A stretch of DNA of 53,636 nucleotides from SVTX01 sp045632305 (GCA_045632305.1 JAZQWL010000042.1:1-53636), one strand, 5' to 3'. Positions 18,838-29,257 are shown, counted from the first letter of the stretch. A program made the numbers and translations. The notes: generated from the letters alone by a model not told the origin.

Positions 18838-19549
18838 CAATACAAGCGCGCTTTATGCGCTTTTTCATTTTGCGCAAATCGCGGAGCATACGGAGAGTAT
18901 CCTTGACGATATTCACCTTGGATTCTCTGTGATTTATGATCTTGACGGGCATTTCGGTGATCTTCATACCGTATTTTACCGCCCAGAGAATACACTCAAA
19001 GTCAAAGGCAAAGCGGTCAACCTCGCAACGGGGGAATATCTTCTTTACGGCATCCGCGGTAAACGCCTTACATCCGCACTGGGAGTCGGAGAGCTTGAAG
19101 CCGCCCGCAATACAAAGTACCTTGATATAAACCTTGGACATTATCTTGCGAAGGAAGGTGTAGCCCTCATATCCGTCGGAGGAAAGATTTCTCGAGCCGA
19201 TAACCATATCGGAATCGGGGTTTTCCATAAAGGTATCATAGGTTTTCTTTACGACGTCAAGTCCGTACGCAAGATCCGCGTCGGTAAACATCACAATATC
19301 GCCCTTGGCGGCAAGCACAGCCTGACGAACTGCGTATCCCTTGCCTCGATTCTGCTCGTAGCCGATGACTCTTACGTGGGGCAAATTAAGCGCCTCAACC
19401 GCCTTATCGCATCCGTCCTTCGAGCCGTCGTTGGAAAAGATGACCTCATAGTCATCAAAGGTTTTTTCCATATATTCGGACACTGCGCGCGCGGTATCCT
19501 CAATTATGGATAATTCGTTATACATTGGTATGCAAAGTGAAATTTTCAT
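18827..19549 (-). CDS. family 2 glycosyltransferase (dolichyl/polyprenyl-phosphate sugar transferase-like)
   Basis: 240 residues from ATG 19549, the first codon of the conserved start 'KISLCIPMYNE'; the longer frame overlaps the preceding gene. GT-A features: 'FSNDGSKDG', 'NRGKGYAVRQA', the metal-binding 'FTDADLAYG' and 'DSQCGCKAFT'. The pattern is close to dolichyl-phosphate beta-glucosyltransferases and polyprenyl-phosphate glycosyltransferases, which attach a sugar to a lipid carrier at the inner membrane face. There are no C-terminal membrane segments; the basic C-terminus (Lys/Arg-rich, ~215-237) could bind the membrane surface. Donor and acceptor unknown. Confidence 0.85.
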   Translation of the reverse strand: MKISLCIPMYNELSIIEDTARAVSEYMEKTFDDYEVIFSNDGSKDGCDKAVEALNLPHVRVIGYEQNRGKGYAVRQAVLAAKGDIVMFTDADLAYGLDVVKKTYDTFMENPDSDMVIGSRNLSSDGYEGYTFLRKIMSKVYIKVLCIAGGFKLSDSQCGCKAFTADAVKKIFPRCEVDRFAFDFECILWAVKYGMKITEMPVKIINHRESKVNIVKDTLRMLRDLRKMKKRIKRACIDEK

Positions 19550-19556
19550 TTTCGTC

Positions 19557-20387
19557 TTACTTTCTATAAACTGATATTTCAAATTCTATTTTTGTTTTAA
19601 GCGTATTGAGGGCGAGGAGCTTTTCCTTATCGCTCTCACGTGTTCTCCAATAATACGGCGTCATAAGAAAGAGATTTCCTATATCCTCAGAGCCGCAAAC
19701 CTCGATCTCAAATGACGCGACCGTTCTCTCGACTAAGGTCATGTTTTTAGGCAGATCCGCTCTTGCGGTATTGACGTAGGTGCTCTCATAAAGCGCCTCC
19801 TTTAGTCCCATGAGGTGATTTTCACCCGCTCCCACAACAATAAGATGTCCGCCGTCGCGAAGAGCTCTTGAATATTCCTCCTCTGCACACGGAGCAAATA
19901 CGTTCACTATTATATCCGCGCATCCGTCGGACACGGGCAGCTCAAACACGCTTCCCGTAATATATAAAACGGAGTCGACACCGCCCGCTCTTGCGGATTT
20001 TGCCGCCGCAGAGCATGCGAATTTCGATAGGTCAAAGCCAACCGTATACCCAAATGCCGCCGCAAGCTTATTGGTATAATACCCCTCTCCGCACCCCGCG
20101 TCAATTATCACGGAATCGGTATCTGCATATTTTTTCGCAACACGGCAGATCTCCTCCGCGCCCTGCAAATAATAATCCTTTGTAAGAAAGCTCTTTCTCG
20201 CTCTTACCATATCCTTTGAATCTCCGCCTCCCTGCCCCATGGCAAGATAACCGTCGGCAGAAAAATCAAAGCAATGCTTGCGGCCACCTCTGCAATATAC
20301 GCTTTTTCCGTTTTCGGATACGTACATCGATTCTCCACAATGCGGACAGGTAAGCATTTTTTCTATTACTTTATTTCTGTTTTCCAT
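19557..20387 (-). CDS. rlmA: RlmA-like 23S rRNA (guanine-N1) methyltransferase
   Basis: 276 residues, ATG 20387 with CGGAG upstream. An N-terminal zinc-binding motif is formed by 'CPHCG' and 'YCRGGRKHCFDF'; then 'KDMVRARKSFLTKDYY' and the S-adenosylmethionine motif 'IIDAGCGEGYYT' (~93-104) appear. The order matches RlmA/TlrB proteins, which methylate a guanine in helix 35 of 23S rRNA; in Gram-positives this is usually G748 and can affect tylosin sensitivity. Which guanine is modified cannot be told here. It is the first gene of the minus-strand cluster. Confidence 0.8.
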   Translation of the reverse strand: MENRNKVIEKMLTCPHCGESMYVSENGKSVYCRGGRKHCFDFSADGYLAMGQGGGDSKDMVRARKSFLTKDYYLQGAEEICRVAKKYADTDSVIIDAGCGEGYYTNKLAAAFGYTVGFDLSKFACSAAAKSARAGGVDSVLYITGSVFELPVSDGCADIIVNVFAPCAEEEYSRALRDGGHLIVVGAGENHLMGLKEALYESTYVNTARADLPKNMTLVERTVASFEIEVCGSEDIGNLFLMTPYYWRTRESDKEKLLALNTLKTKIEFEISVYRK

Positions 20388-20420
20388 AAATTCTCCGAAA
20401 ATTCAGGTTATACAACAATA

Positions 20421-20449
20421 ATTATATAATAAATTTCGTGAAAAGTCAA
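20421..20449 (-). promoter_or_regulatory. sigma-A promoter for the rlmA-like cluster
   Basis: Minus strand: -35 TTGACT (20444-20449), 17-base spacer, -10 TATAAT (20421-20426), about 34 bases before the rlmA-like ATG. Back to back with the promoter at 20477-20505. Confidence 0.85.
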
Positions 20450-20476
20450 GTTTTTAATATAAGTTGTAAAAACATC

Positions 20477-20505
20477 TTGTTTTAATTCGAAATTTCTGCT
20501 ATAAT
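20477..20505 (+). promoter_or_regulatory. sigma-A promoter for the reductase/addBA operon
   Basis: -35 TTGTTT (20477-20482), 17-base spacer, -10 TATAAT (20500-20505), about 40 bases before the ATG at 20546. Confidence 0.75.
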
Positions 20506-20545
20506 ACAATTAAGTATATTTAAATTATAATTAAGGGGGAACTGT

Positions 20546-21367
20546 ATGGAGCATTTTACGGCTTTTAGAGAGCTTTTGGGAACGTGCGGCATAGATACGG
20601 TCGGCGTAGTCAAGCTATCCGACTGCAAGCTTTTGCGCGAGTATAAGCTGAAAAATGCAGGGTTTAATGACCTGTCCTCCCTTTTCGTTTATATTTTTGC
20701 CATTCCATACTATTCGGAATATGATGGCGAGCGCAATATTTCAGCGTATGCCGCGCCGCGCGATTACCACGCATATTTTGAAGAGCTTAAGGAATATTTG
20801 ATCTCAGATCTCTCCGAAAAATACCCGCATTATAAGTTTGCGGGCTTTACCGACAATTCCCCTATAGACGAGATCCACGCCGCCGCTATCGCAGGCCTCG
20901 GTGTCATCGGACAAAACGGACTTCTTATCACCGAAAAATATTCTTCTTATGTCTTTCTCGGTGAGATCATAACCGATATGCCGACATACCTTTGCCAAGC
21001 GACAGAGATAAGAAGCTGTATCGGTTGCGGAAAATGTATTGCGGCATGTCCAAAGTCACAGATCGGCGAATGCCTTTCCTCCCTTACTCAAAAAAAGGGA
21101 GAGCTTACTAAGAAAGAGATGGAAGCGATAAAAAAATACGGATCCGCATGGGGCTGTGATATTTGCCAAGAGGTTTGCCCCTATACGTTAAAAGCAAAAG
21201 CCGACGGTACACTGTACACACCCATAGAATTTTTTAAAACAGAAATCACTCCGCATCTCGACCGTAACCTTATCCTTTCCATGAGCGACGAGGAATTTTC
21301 TCTTCGCGCTTATTCATGGCGAAAAAGAGAAACGGTACTGAGAAACCTCGATATTCTATCAAAATAA
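20546..21367 (+). CDS. QueG-like iron-sulfur reductase, short form
   Basis: 273 residues, ATG 20546 after AAGGGGGA. The centre has 'DNSPIDEIHAAAIAGLGVIGQNGLLI', a stretch characteristic of epoxyqueuosine reductase and relatives. Two 4Fe-4S clusters are indicated by 'CIGCGKCIAACP' and 'CDICQEVCP'. QueG is normally about 370-390 residues and ends with HEAT-like repeats; this protein stops about 70 residues after the second cluster, so it may be a reduced QueG or a related reductase with another substrate. It heads an operon with addB (12-base gap), addA and a HAD phosphatase. Confidence 0.75.
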   Translation: MEHFTAFRELLGTCGIDTVGVVKLSDCKLLREYKLKNAGFNDLSSLFVYIFAIPYYSEYDGERNISAYAAPRDYHAYFEELKEYLISDLSEKYPHYKFAGFTDNSPIDEIHAAAIAGLGVIGQNGLLITEKYSSYVFLGEIITDMPTYLCQATEIRSCIGCGKCIAACPKSQIGECLSSLTQKKGELTKKEMEAIKKYGSAWGCDICQEVCPYTLKAKADGTLYTPIEFFKTEITPHLDRNLILSMSDEEFSLRAYSWRKRETVLRNLDILSK

Positions 21368-21379
21368 TTTGGAGGCAAT

Positions 21380-24300
21380 ATGCTCGAATTTATATTGGGC
21401 CGCCCTCAAAGCGGCAAAACCACCAAGGTTATCGAAAAAATAAAGCAATGCGTCAAAGAAAATAAAAAGACCTATCTTATCGTTCCCGAGCAGCAGGTAC
21501 ACGTAACGGAAACAATGTTTGCCCAAATTATGCCCGAAGCATGGAAATGCTTTGAGGTGACCACTTTTTCGGGCATCTGCGAGATGGCGTTCACAAAATA
21601 CGGCGGTCTTACAAGCAAATCCGTTGATGATAACGTAAAGCATCTGCTTATATGGTACAGTGCTAAATCTATGTCCGGCGTGCTTACAAAATTCAAAAAG
21701 AGCAAAATTGACGTTGCCTTCTCGGACATGCTTTTAAGCGCAATAAACGAGCTTTCCGCACTCGACATATCTCCTGAGGATCTCGATAACATCATCGAAG
21801 AATCGGACGACGAGACGTTTAAAGAAAAATTCCGCGACATCTCTGCTATTTACAGTACATTCAAATATAATATCGAATCAAAGCTCAACGGTAAGGTAAA
21901 GCTCAAGGAGGATATTCAGAAGGCCGCTCTCAAAAAGATTGAGGATCACCGATTCTTTGACGGTGTATGTGTTTTCGTAGACTCGTTTACCGACTTTACA
22001 AGCATTGAAAATAAAATACTCGAGCAGATCATAAGGACCGCTGAGAGCACCGTTATTACGGTGAATTTACCAAATGATAAATACGATTATCCCCACGTAA
22101 AGAATATCATAAGCTCCTTCAACAAGCTCAGATCATACGCAAGCGAGTCCAAAATTGATATAGCCGACAAAAACGAAACCGCCATCGATCCCCATCTTGC
22201 AAAGCTTGAGCGCTTCCTTTGGGACTTTTCCTATCAGGCACCCAAATTGGACGCGCATGCAGATGAAAACAAGATCAATCCCGCTCTTGGCACAGTCACA
22301 ATGACAAAATGCCGCAATCCTTACGAGGAGGCGGAAAACGTTGCGATGAGAATTCTTGACGAGTACGCAAGTAACAAAAAATTCTCCGAGATCGCGGTTA
22401 TCACACGTGAAGCCGAAAGCTATAAGAATATAATAAACTCGGTATTTGATAAATATCATATTCCCTATTTTTATTCCGAAAAAACCGATATTTCCACCAC
22501 GTCCGCCGCAAGATTTATTCTTGCATCTATCCGCGCTACAATATCCGATTTCCGCCTTGACGACATCCTTACCGTAACAAAGACGGGACTTTGCAACGTA
22601 TCAAACGAGGACTGCGACATGTTCGAGGATTACTGCGTTATGTGGAATATTCACGGATCAAAATTTTACAATAACGAGCCGTTCAATATGAACGGAAACG
22701 GCTACACCGTAGAACGAAGCGAACACGGTGATGCTATTCAAGCCGCGGCAAACCTTGTAAAGGACAAAATAATTCCTCCCATAAAAAACCTGAAGGCGCG
22801 ACTTATCGCATCTGAAAATATTGAGGAAAGCATATCTGCAATCTACAAATATTTGGAAGAATCGGGGCTTTCCGATTCTATAATCAAGCTCTGCGAGGAC
22901 AGTCTCTCCGATGACGAGCTTTCCCCCGACACGCTTCGTTCCTGCGCGGAAACTCTTAAGGTATACGATTACATTACAGACTCGCTCTCAATAATTGCCG
23001 ACGTGTTCAAGGGAGAAAAATTCAGCCGCGCGGATCTTTTGAGCGCGATTGAAATAATGTTCGCAAACACCAATATCGCAAGCGTGCCTCCCGTAGACGA
23101 ATACGTAACGGTCGGCTCTGCCTCCACTCTCCGTACCGAAAACATTAAGATCGCATTCGTTTTAGGACTTGTCGAGGGTGAATTTCCCAAAAATTCGGGC
23201 GGCAGATCAATTATCAATAACGATGACAGATGCATTATCGAAAGTATTGAGAGCGCACGTATCTCATCGTTGGCAAAAAAAGCGGCAAACGACGAGCTTT
23301 ATTTTGCTTACCGCGCGCTCACCACACCGACGGAAAAGCTGTATCTCTCCTACCCCGCGTTCAATATAGGCGGTCAGGTAAAATCCCCGTCGGTCGTATG
23401 GAACAGAGCAATATATATTTTAGGATTCCAAAAGGATGATATCAAGGAATTCAATTATTCAAAGATCAAAAATTACACAAGGCCCATCATCCCGACAGAT
23501 AAAACGGGAGAAAACAACGAAATTTCAGGTGTATGCAGCTCTGAGGATATTAATCCCGACAAGGTAAAGCAAGCTCTTGGCAATGAGCTTAAGCTGTCAA
23601 AATCACTTATCGCCACCTTCATGGACTGTCCGCACAAATATTGGAGCGAATACGTTCTGGGGCTTCAGGAAAGAAAATCGAACGGATTTAAGCCAAGCGA
23701 CATCGGTAATCTCGTTCACTACGTTCTTGAGAAGTATATTAACAAGTTCAAGAAGTATGACAAGAGTCTCAACCGGGCAACGGTAGAATTCGATCCCAAT
23801 ATCACAAGCGACGACATTTTGAAAATATCCACCGATATCGTTGAAGACTACGTAAACAAGATCGGATTTATCCCCTCATCAAGTGAAATCTACAATATTT
23901 CACGTTACAGAAATCTCGCGTATAAAATGCTTCTGAGTCTGGACCGCGAATTTAAAGAAACAAAATTCCAAATTCTCGCGACCGAGGAAGATCTTTCTGA
24001 CAAGGGTCGTCTGAAGCCGCTTCATTTGGAAATAAAGATCGACGATGGCTTTTCAACTGACGCGGTATTTACGGGTAAAATCGACCGAATCGACGCTTTT
24101 ATAAAGGATGAAGACCCCAACGTCTACGTAAGAATAATCGACTACAAAACGAATGACAGTAAATTCAATGTTGACGATATTACAAGCGGAAAGGATACTC
24201 AGCTTCCCGCATATCTGTTCACAGTGACGGGAGATGACAACCAGACGAGCAATCTCTTTGAGCTTTCGCAGAATGATAATGGTAAGAAGGGTGAAATTAT

Positions 24301-24637
24301 TCCCGTATCTGCACTCTATTTCTCCATAGATGAAAAAGCCGGACACGTCGAACCCTTCAGAAGCGGATTTATTCTCAATGATCCAGCGATTATCAATGCA
24401 GCCAACAGCGCAAATGACAAAAAGCTCATCGTTGGATCTGCTAAAAACGCACACGTAGATCAGTTCACCATGGACAGGATCAAAAACGATCTTAACGGAA
24501 CAATTGAAAGCGTAACACGGCAAATATACTCGGGCAAAGCCACAAGAACCCCCTCCAAGGACGCTTGCGGCTTCTGCAAAGTAAAGAACAGCTGCCCCGT
24601 TGCGTACAAGGATAATTTTTCTAAGAAAGGAGAGTAA
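21380..24637 (+). CDS. addB: AddB, nuclease/helicase-like subunit of the AddAB DNA repair complex
   Basis: 1,085 residues, ATG 21380 after TTGGAGG. The N-terminal Walker A 'GRPQSGKT' is at residues 7-14. The C-terminal nuclease domain contains 'YVRIIDYKTND' with the catalytic Asp-Tyr-Lys. An iron-sulfur cluster site is formed by a Cys in 'FMDCPHKYW' (~749) and the C-terminal 'CGFCKVKNSC' (~1062-1071), as expected for AddB. With AddA it processes double-strand DNA ends before RecA loading and replaces RecBCD in Bacillota. Length is close to the usual ~1,150. The addA start is 2 bases after its stop. Confidence 0.95.
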   Translation: MLEFILGRPQSGKTTKVIEKIKQCVKENKKTYLIVPEQQVHVTETMFAQIMPEAWKCFEVTTFSGICEMAFTKYGGLTSKSVDDNVKHLLIWYSAKSMSGVLTKFKKSKIDVAFSDMLLSAINELSALDISPEDLDNIIEESDDETFKEKFRDISAIYSTFKYNIESKLNGKVKLKEDIQKAALKKIEDHRFFDGVCVFVDSFTDFTSIENKILEQIIRTAESTVITVNLPNDKYDYPHVKNIISSFNKLRSYASESKIDIADKNETAIDPHLAKLERFLWDFSYQAPKLDAHADENKINPALGTVTMTKCRNPYEEAENVAMRILDEYASNKKFSEIAVITREAESYKNIINSVFDKYHIPYFYSEKTDISTTSAARFILASIRATISDFRLDDILTVTKTGLCNVSNEDCDMFEDYCVMWNIHGSKFYNNEPFNMNGNGYTVERSEHGDAIQAAANLVKDKIIPPIKNLKARLIASENIEESISAIYKYLEESGLSDSIIKLCEDSLSDDELSPDTLRSCAETLKVYDYITDSLSIIADVFKGEKFSRADLLSAIEIMFANTNIASVPPVDEYVTVGSASTLRTENIKIAFVLGLVEGEFPKNSGGRSIINNDDRCIIESIESARISSLAKKAANDELYFAYRALTTPTEKLYLSYPAFNIGGQVKSPSVVWNRAIYILGFQKDDIKEFNYSKIKNYTRPIIPTDKTGENNEISGVCSSEDINPDKVKQALGNELKLSKSLIATFMDCPHKYWSEYVLGLQERKSNGFKPSDIGNLVHYVLEKYINKFKKYDKSLNRATVEFDPNITSDDILKISTDIVEDYVNKIGFIPSSSEIYNISRYRNLAYKMLLSLDREFKETKFQILATEEDLSDKGRLKPLHLEIKIDDGFSTDAVFTGKIDRIDAFIKDEDPNVYVRIIDYKTNDSKFNVDDITSGKDTQLPAYLFTVTGDDNQTSNLFELSQNDNGKKGEIIPVSALYFSIDEKAGHVEPFRSGFILNDPAIINAANSANDKKLIVGSAKNAHVDQFTMDRIKNDLNGTIESVTRQIYSGKATRTPSKDACGFCKVKNSCPVAYKDNFSKKGE

Positions 24638-24639
24638 TC

Positions 24640-27600
24640 ATGGGACTTACAAAGGCACAGTCAGCAGCAATAAATGAACGCGGAAAAAGCGTGCTTGTCA
24701 GCGCCGCAGCCGGTTCAGGTAAAACCTATACTCTCACCAAGAGAATTATCGATAAAATAATCGGCGATGAAAATAATCCCCCACGCGACATATCGAGAAT
24801 GCTTATAGTAACGTTTACGCGTTCCGCCGCGCAGGACTTAAGGGAAAAGATATTCAAAGCGCTCACGAAGGCAATTGAGAAGCATCCCGACAAGCCGCAT
24901 CTCAAGGAGCAGCTGCTTCATCTCGGAGACGCAAAGATATCGACTATCGACTCCTTCTTTATCGATCCCGTAAAGGAGAATTTCGACAAGCTCGGACTCC
25001 CCGCAAATCTCCGCCTCGCAGACTCCACAGAGCTTGGTGAAATCAAAAAGGAATGTCTTACAAGCGCAATTGAGGATATGTACTCAAAGAGCAATATCGT
25101 ATCGGGATCGACGTTATGCGATATTAATTTAAGAAACGATTTTCTGGATCTTTGGAACGGGCTTTCTTCTACCAAGCAGGTCTCTAAAATAAACGAATAT
25201 CTCATTGATATTCACAAGAACGTCATGACCACGCCCGACGGCGTTGAAGCCCTCGAAAAGAACGCCGAGAAACTCCGTAAGTACGCAGACGGCGACTTCT
25301 TTGCGTGCCCGTTCGGCGAAGCGATTCAAAGCAAGGCGATCGCAACGGCGCTTCTTGCAGAAAGCAAATTTGATTACTACATCGAGCTTATAAAAAGTAA
25401 GCCCGAGGAGGATCTGGTGCTTGAAAAATATCTTCCGAAGTTTGAAGAGTACAAGACCGCTTGCACAACTCTCGCGCAAAAATGTCGAGGAACCTATGCT
25501 GAAGCCAAGGAAGCATACGAAAGCTTCAAATTAAGCGTCCTCAACGGAATCGGCAATAATGATAAAACACCGTTCGCCGAGGAATGCGGAAATATCAAGA
25601 CCGCAATTAACGGAACAATTACAACAAAGGACGGTCTTGGCAAGAAGGTTTTGTTCCGCACCCCTGACGAGATCAAAGAGCAGCTTCTTCTTACCGCCAG
25701 ATACAATGAAATTATTTACGAGATCATTTGCTCGTTCAATAAAAAATACACGGCGTACAAGGAAGAGCACGGACTTTTCGAATTCTACGATATGCCCATA
25801 TACCTTCTCCGCCTTCTCAAGGACGAATCTATATCCATAATTAACGATATGAGAGCCAAGTACGACGAGGTCTACATCGACGAATATCAGGACGTAAACG
25901 CGATCCAGGACGAGATCTTCAAGCTCATCGGCGGAGAACGAAAGCGCTTCATGGTAGGCGACATAAAGCAGAGCATCTACGGCTTCCGTGATGCAGTTCC
26001 CGAGCTTTTCTCGGGCTACCGAGACTCCTTTCCGAAGCACGGTGATCCTGCAGGTGAGGATTCTGACGGTTGTACCATATTTATGTCAGAAAACTTCAGA
26101 TGCGACAGAAACGTTATAGACTTTTCAAATACCGTTTGCGCCTTCCTTTTCGAGGCGGCGGGAAAACGCCTTAACTACCAAAAGGAAGATGATCTTAAAT
26201 TCGGAAAAATCAATATCCCCGACGGATACGTGCCTCCAAAGGTACAGGTCAATATAGTCGAAGACTATTCGGAGAAGCCGAAAAAGAAAAAGGGGGATCC
26301 GACCGACGAGGAACAGGATACAAGCGAGGCGGTGATAATTTCCGCAGCAGAAGAGGAAATCCCCCGTGAAATAATTCTGTGCGCCAAGGAGATCGCAAGA
26401 CTTATCAAGGAAGAGGTAAAGCTGAATCCCGATTACGAGCCCGACAATCCCGATTCAAAGGAGCCGCCATATAAAAAAATATCCGCAAAGGATATCGCGA
26501 TTCTTGTAGCAAAGAAAAAACACGCTCCCCTGTTTGCAAAGGCACTCAAGAAATACGGCGTAAGCTACCACATGTCCGCCATCTCTCAGCTCTTCGACGG
26601 TGAGGATATGAAGGCGCTGCTCTTCCTGCTCAAGGTTATCAACAATCCCTTGGACGACGTCGCGCTCAGCGGATTTTTAACGTCATCTGCATATAGCGGA
26701 TCCCCCATGTTCACTCTTGCCGAGCTTATCACGATACGCAGACATGAAAAAGATACGAAAACGCTTTTCGCGGCGGTTCGACAGTACGGCAAGCACGGGG
26801 AAAACGATCCGCTTGACACTCTGCTTTCAAGACGCGCAAGAGCCGTTGTAAAGCTCATAGGAGAGCTTCGCGCATACTCAAGAAAGGTATCCGTCGAAAA
26901 GCTTCTCAAGTACATTTCCGCTAACGAGGAGTTCTCTCTTGTTTGTGAAACAGACGCGTACGTTTATCTTTACGACACTGCGTGCAACTACACGAAAAAT
27001 TCCTGGAACGGGCTTTACAGCTTTCTCAAGGTCTTTAAAAAGCTCGCAGAAAACGGTGATGCCAGCTTTAAGGATGCAGCGCCCGCAGATGCTGTCAATA
27101 TTATGACTATCCATCAGTCAAAGGGACTTGAAAGACACGCGATATTCCTCTACAAGGTCGAGGAGAATTTCCCGAACATGGAGGCAAACGACAGATTAAA
27201 CTACAAGGCGGGACTCGGTTGCGCCATGAAGCTACCGACCGAATCCGTTGATGAGAACGGAAATTCCGTAATAGAAAAATACGAATCCTCCATTGTGCGC
27301 GACGCGCTGCTTGAAAGTATCCGTCAGGACAAAATTTTGGAGGAAATGAGAGTTCTCTACGTTGCACTTACAAGAGCAAGAGAGCGACTTTATATTTCCG
27401 CCACAATTAAAGGAAGTTTTGAGGATTACAAAAATAACATCCGTATGAATGGCATGTCGTCCTATGCAAAGACTGCATATAACAACTTCCTCTCTTGGAT
27501 CACAATGGCTCTTATCGATCCTGTCAACACAATAAATCACAATTCTTTTGTAATTAACACTGTAAACGCGGCAGATATTGACCCCAACGTAAACGATGAT

Positions 27601-28425
27601 CTTTCGGACGTGCTTCCGAGCGAATCCGAGCTTTCAAAAGAAGAAAAGAAATACGTTGAGATCATAAAGAAGAACCGAAAGCGTAGCGAGGATAGCAAGG
27701 ACGTTACGATCCCGTCGAAGATCGCCGCCTCCAAGGCAAACGACACGCTTTTCGACTACGTATCAGACGAAGCGGGACTTGATGACGAAACAAGGAAAGA
27801 GGGCCTTAAGAAAAAGCTCGAGCTTCTCAGATCAAGCAGTAAAAATCTTTTCAAGCCCACGGATAAAACCGCCTCCGCCGCGGATATCGGTACGGCTACG
27901 CACGCATTTTTGCAGTTCTGCGACTTTGTTAATCTTCGTGATCATGGCGTTGAAAAGGAGATCGAGCGACTTGTCGAGAATGAATTCATGACCTCAGAGG
28001 ACGCATCACTTATAAATCGCGCACAGATCGACAAATTTGTAAAGAGCGATCTGTTCGAGCTTATTCTTTCAACGAAGAACGTTCGCCGTGAATTCAGATT
28101 CGGACTTTTCGTCGACGCTCAAAATTTCGCTCAAAGTAATGAAGCCAAGACAAAGCTTGCGGGCAAAAGAATTTACGTTCAGGGCTCTATCGACATTCTC
28201 ATAGAAGCTGAGAACGGTGAAATATACATCTGTGACTATAAGACCGACAGAGTAAATTACCGTGAGGGCGAAACCGCGAACGAGTTCAGATCCCGTCTTA
28301 CAGAAAGCTACAGCTATCAGCTCGCACAGTATAAAAACGCCGTAAAGCAAATATTTGGCAGGGACCCCGATAGAATATTCATCTATTCCCTTTCAATAGG
28401 CCAGACGGTAGAAATAAAGATTTAA
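24640..28425 (+). CDS. addA: AddA, helicase-nuclease subunit of the AddAB complex
   Basis: 1,261 residues, ATG 24640 after AAAGGAGAG. UvrD-type helicase motifs: 'KAQSAAI' (Q motif), Walker A 'SAAAGSGKT', 'IVTFTRSAA', motif II 'YIDEYQDVN' (~411), 'GDIKQSIYGFR', 'IMTIHQSKGLE' and 'VLYVALTRARE'. The C-terminal RecB-like nuclease shows 'GTATHAFLQF' and 'YICDYKTDRV' (~1197). It is the ATP-driven motor and one of the two nucleases of AddAB. The order addB-addA is the usual one. Confidence 0.96.
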   Translation: MGLTKAQSAAINERGKSVLVSAAAGSGKTYTLTKRIIDKIIGDENNPPRDISRMLIVTFTRSAAQDLREKIFKALTKAIEKHPDKPHLKEQLLHLGDAKISTIDSFFIDPVKENFDKLGLPANLRLADSTELGEIKKECLTSAIEDMYSKSNIVSGSTLCDINLRNDFLDLWNGLSSTKQVSKINEYLIDIHKNVMTTPDGVEALEKNAEKLRKYADGDFFACPFGEAIQSKAIATALLAESKFDYYIELIKSKPEEDLVLEKYLPKFEEYKTACTTLAQKCRGTYAEAKEAYESFKLSVLNGIGNNDKTPFAEECGNIKTAINGTITTKDGLGKKVLFRTPDEIKEQLLLTARYNEIIYEIICSFNKKYTAYKEEHGLFEFYDMPIYLLRLLKDESISIINDMRAKYDEVYIDEYQDVNAIQDEIFKLIGGERKRFMVGDIKQSIYGFRDAVPELFSGYRDSFPKHGDPAGEDSDGCTIFMSENFRCDRNVIDFSNTVCAFLFEAAGKRLNYQKEDDLKFGKINIPDGYVPPKVQVNIVEDYSEKPKKKKGDPTDEEQDTSEAVIISAAEEEIPREIILCAKEIARLIKEEVKLNPDYEPDNPDSKEPPYKKISAKDIAILVAKKKHAPLFAKALKKYGVSYHMSAISQLFDGEDMKALLFLLKVINNPLDDVALSGFLTSSAYSGSPMFTLAELITIRRHEKDTKTLFAAVRQYGKHGENDPLDTLLSRRARAVVKLIGELRAYSRKVSVEKLLKYISANEEFSLVCETDAYVYLYDTACNYTKNSWNGLYSFLKVFKKLAENGDASFKDAAPADAVNIMTIHQSKGLERHAIFLYKVEENFPNMEANDRLNYKAGLGCAMKLPTESVDENGNSVIEKYESSIVRDALLESIRQDKILEEMRVLYVALTRARERLYISATIKGSFEDYKNNIRMNGMSSYAKTAYNNFLSWITMALIDPVNTINHNSFVINTVNAADIDPNVNDDLSDVLPSESELSKEEKKYVEIIKKNRKRSEDSKDVTIPSKIAASKANDTLFDYVSDEAGLDDETRKEGLKKKLELLRSSSKNLFKPTDKTASAADIGTATHAFLQFCDFVNLRDHGVEKEIERLVENEFMTSEDASLINRAQIDKFVKSDLFELILSTKNVRREFRFGLFVDAQNFAQSNEAKTKLAGKRIYVQGSIDILIEAENGEIYICDYKTDRVNYREGETANEFRSRLTESYSYQLAQYKNAVKQIFGRDPDRIFIYSLSIGQTVEIKI

Positions 28426-28435
28426 AGGTAATATT

Positions 28436-29257
28436 ATGAACTTCACAAATCCTAACACAAGCATCCTTCAGGACAAAAAGCTGTTTGTTTTCGATATGGA
28501 CGGCACTATCTATCTTGGAAATCAGGTATTTGATTTCGCAATTAAATTTATCAACGACCTTCGCGCAAACGGAAAAAAGGTGCTTTTCTTCACGAATAAC
28601 GCATCGAGAACAACTCCATTTTATATGCAAAAGCTTACGCGCCTCGGCTTTTCTCCCGCAGAGGACGAGATAATGACCTCGGGCGACGTGACCGCGGAAT
28701 TTCTGCTTCGTCACAGAGCGGGCAAGTCCGTTTACCTTGTAGGAACAGACGATCTTGTCGAGGATTACAAGGCACGCGGGATCGATATTCTCTCGGGTGA
28801 CGAGGAGAGAGCCGACATCGTAATTACAAGCTTTGACACCTCCCTCACCTATAAGAAGCTCGACAATGCCTGCCGCTTTGTTCGAGGCGGCGCGGAATAC
28901 CTTTCCACCCACCCCGACTTTAACTGTCCGACAGAGACGGGATTTATCCCCGATAGCGGCGCTATTGCGGCATTTGTTACGGCTTCCACAGGTAAGACTC
29001 CCACGTATTTCGGCAAGCCCTACCGTGAAACCGTTGAAATGATTTCAGAGGCAACGGGTTTCAACAAAGAAGAAATGTGTATCTTCGGCGACCGACTTTA
29101 CACAGACATCGCTCTCGGTAAAAAGCACGGCGTTACCGCCATTCTCGTTCTCACTGGTGAAACTCAGATGAGCGACGTTGACGCGGCAACCGAAGCCGAA
29201 AAACCCGACTTCGTTTTCCCCTCCCTTGCCGAGGCGGATGATGCAATTTTCAACTAA
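28436..29257 (+). CDS. HAD superfamily IIA phosphatase (NagD/4-nitrophenylphosphatase-like)
   Basis: 273 residues, ATG 28436, 10 bases after addA, with a weak AAAGG. Motif I 'FDMDGTIYLG' (~18-27), 'FFTNNASR' (motif II), and 'IFGDRLYTDIALG' (motif IV) identify subfamily IIA, which includes NagD, AraL and phosphoglycolate phosphatase-like enzymes. It likely removes phosphate from a sugar or nucleotide monophosphate; the real substrate cannot be read from sequence. Last gene of the operon, before the terminator at 29355-29378. Confidence 0.88.
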   Translation: MNFTNPNTSILQDKKLFVFDMDGTIYLGNQVFDFAIKFINDLRANGKKVLFFTNNASRTTPFYMQKLTRLGFSPAEDEIMTSGDVTAEFLLRHRAGKSVYLVGTDDLVEDYKARGIDILSGDEERADIVITSFDTSLTYKKLDNACRFVRGGAEYLSTHPDFNCPTETGFIPDSGAIAAFVTASTGKTPTYFGKPYRETVEMISEATGFNKEEMCIFGDRLYTDIALGKKHGVTAILVLTGETQMSDVDAATEAEKPDFVFPSLAEADDAIFN

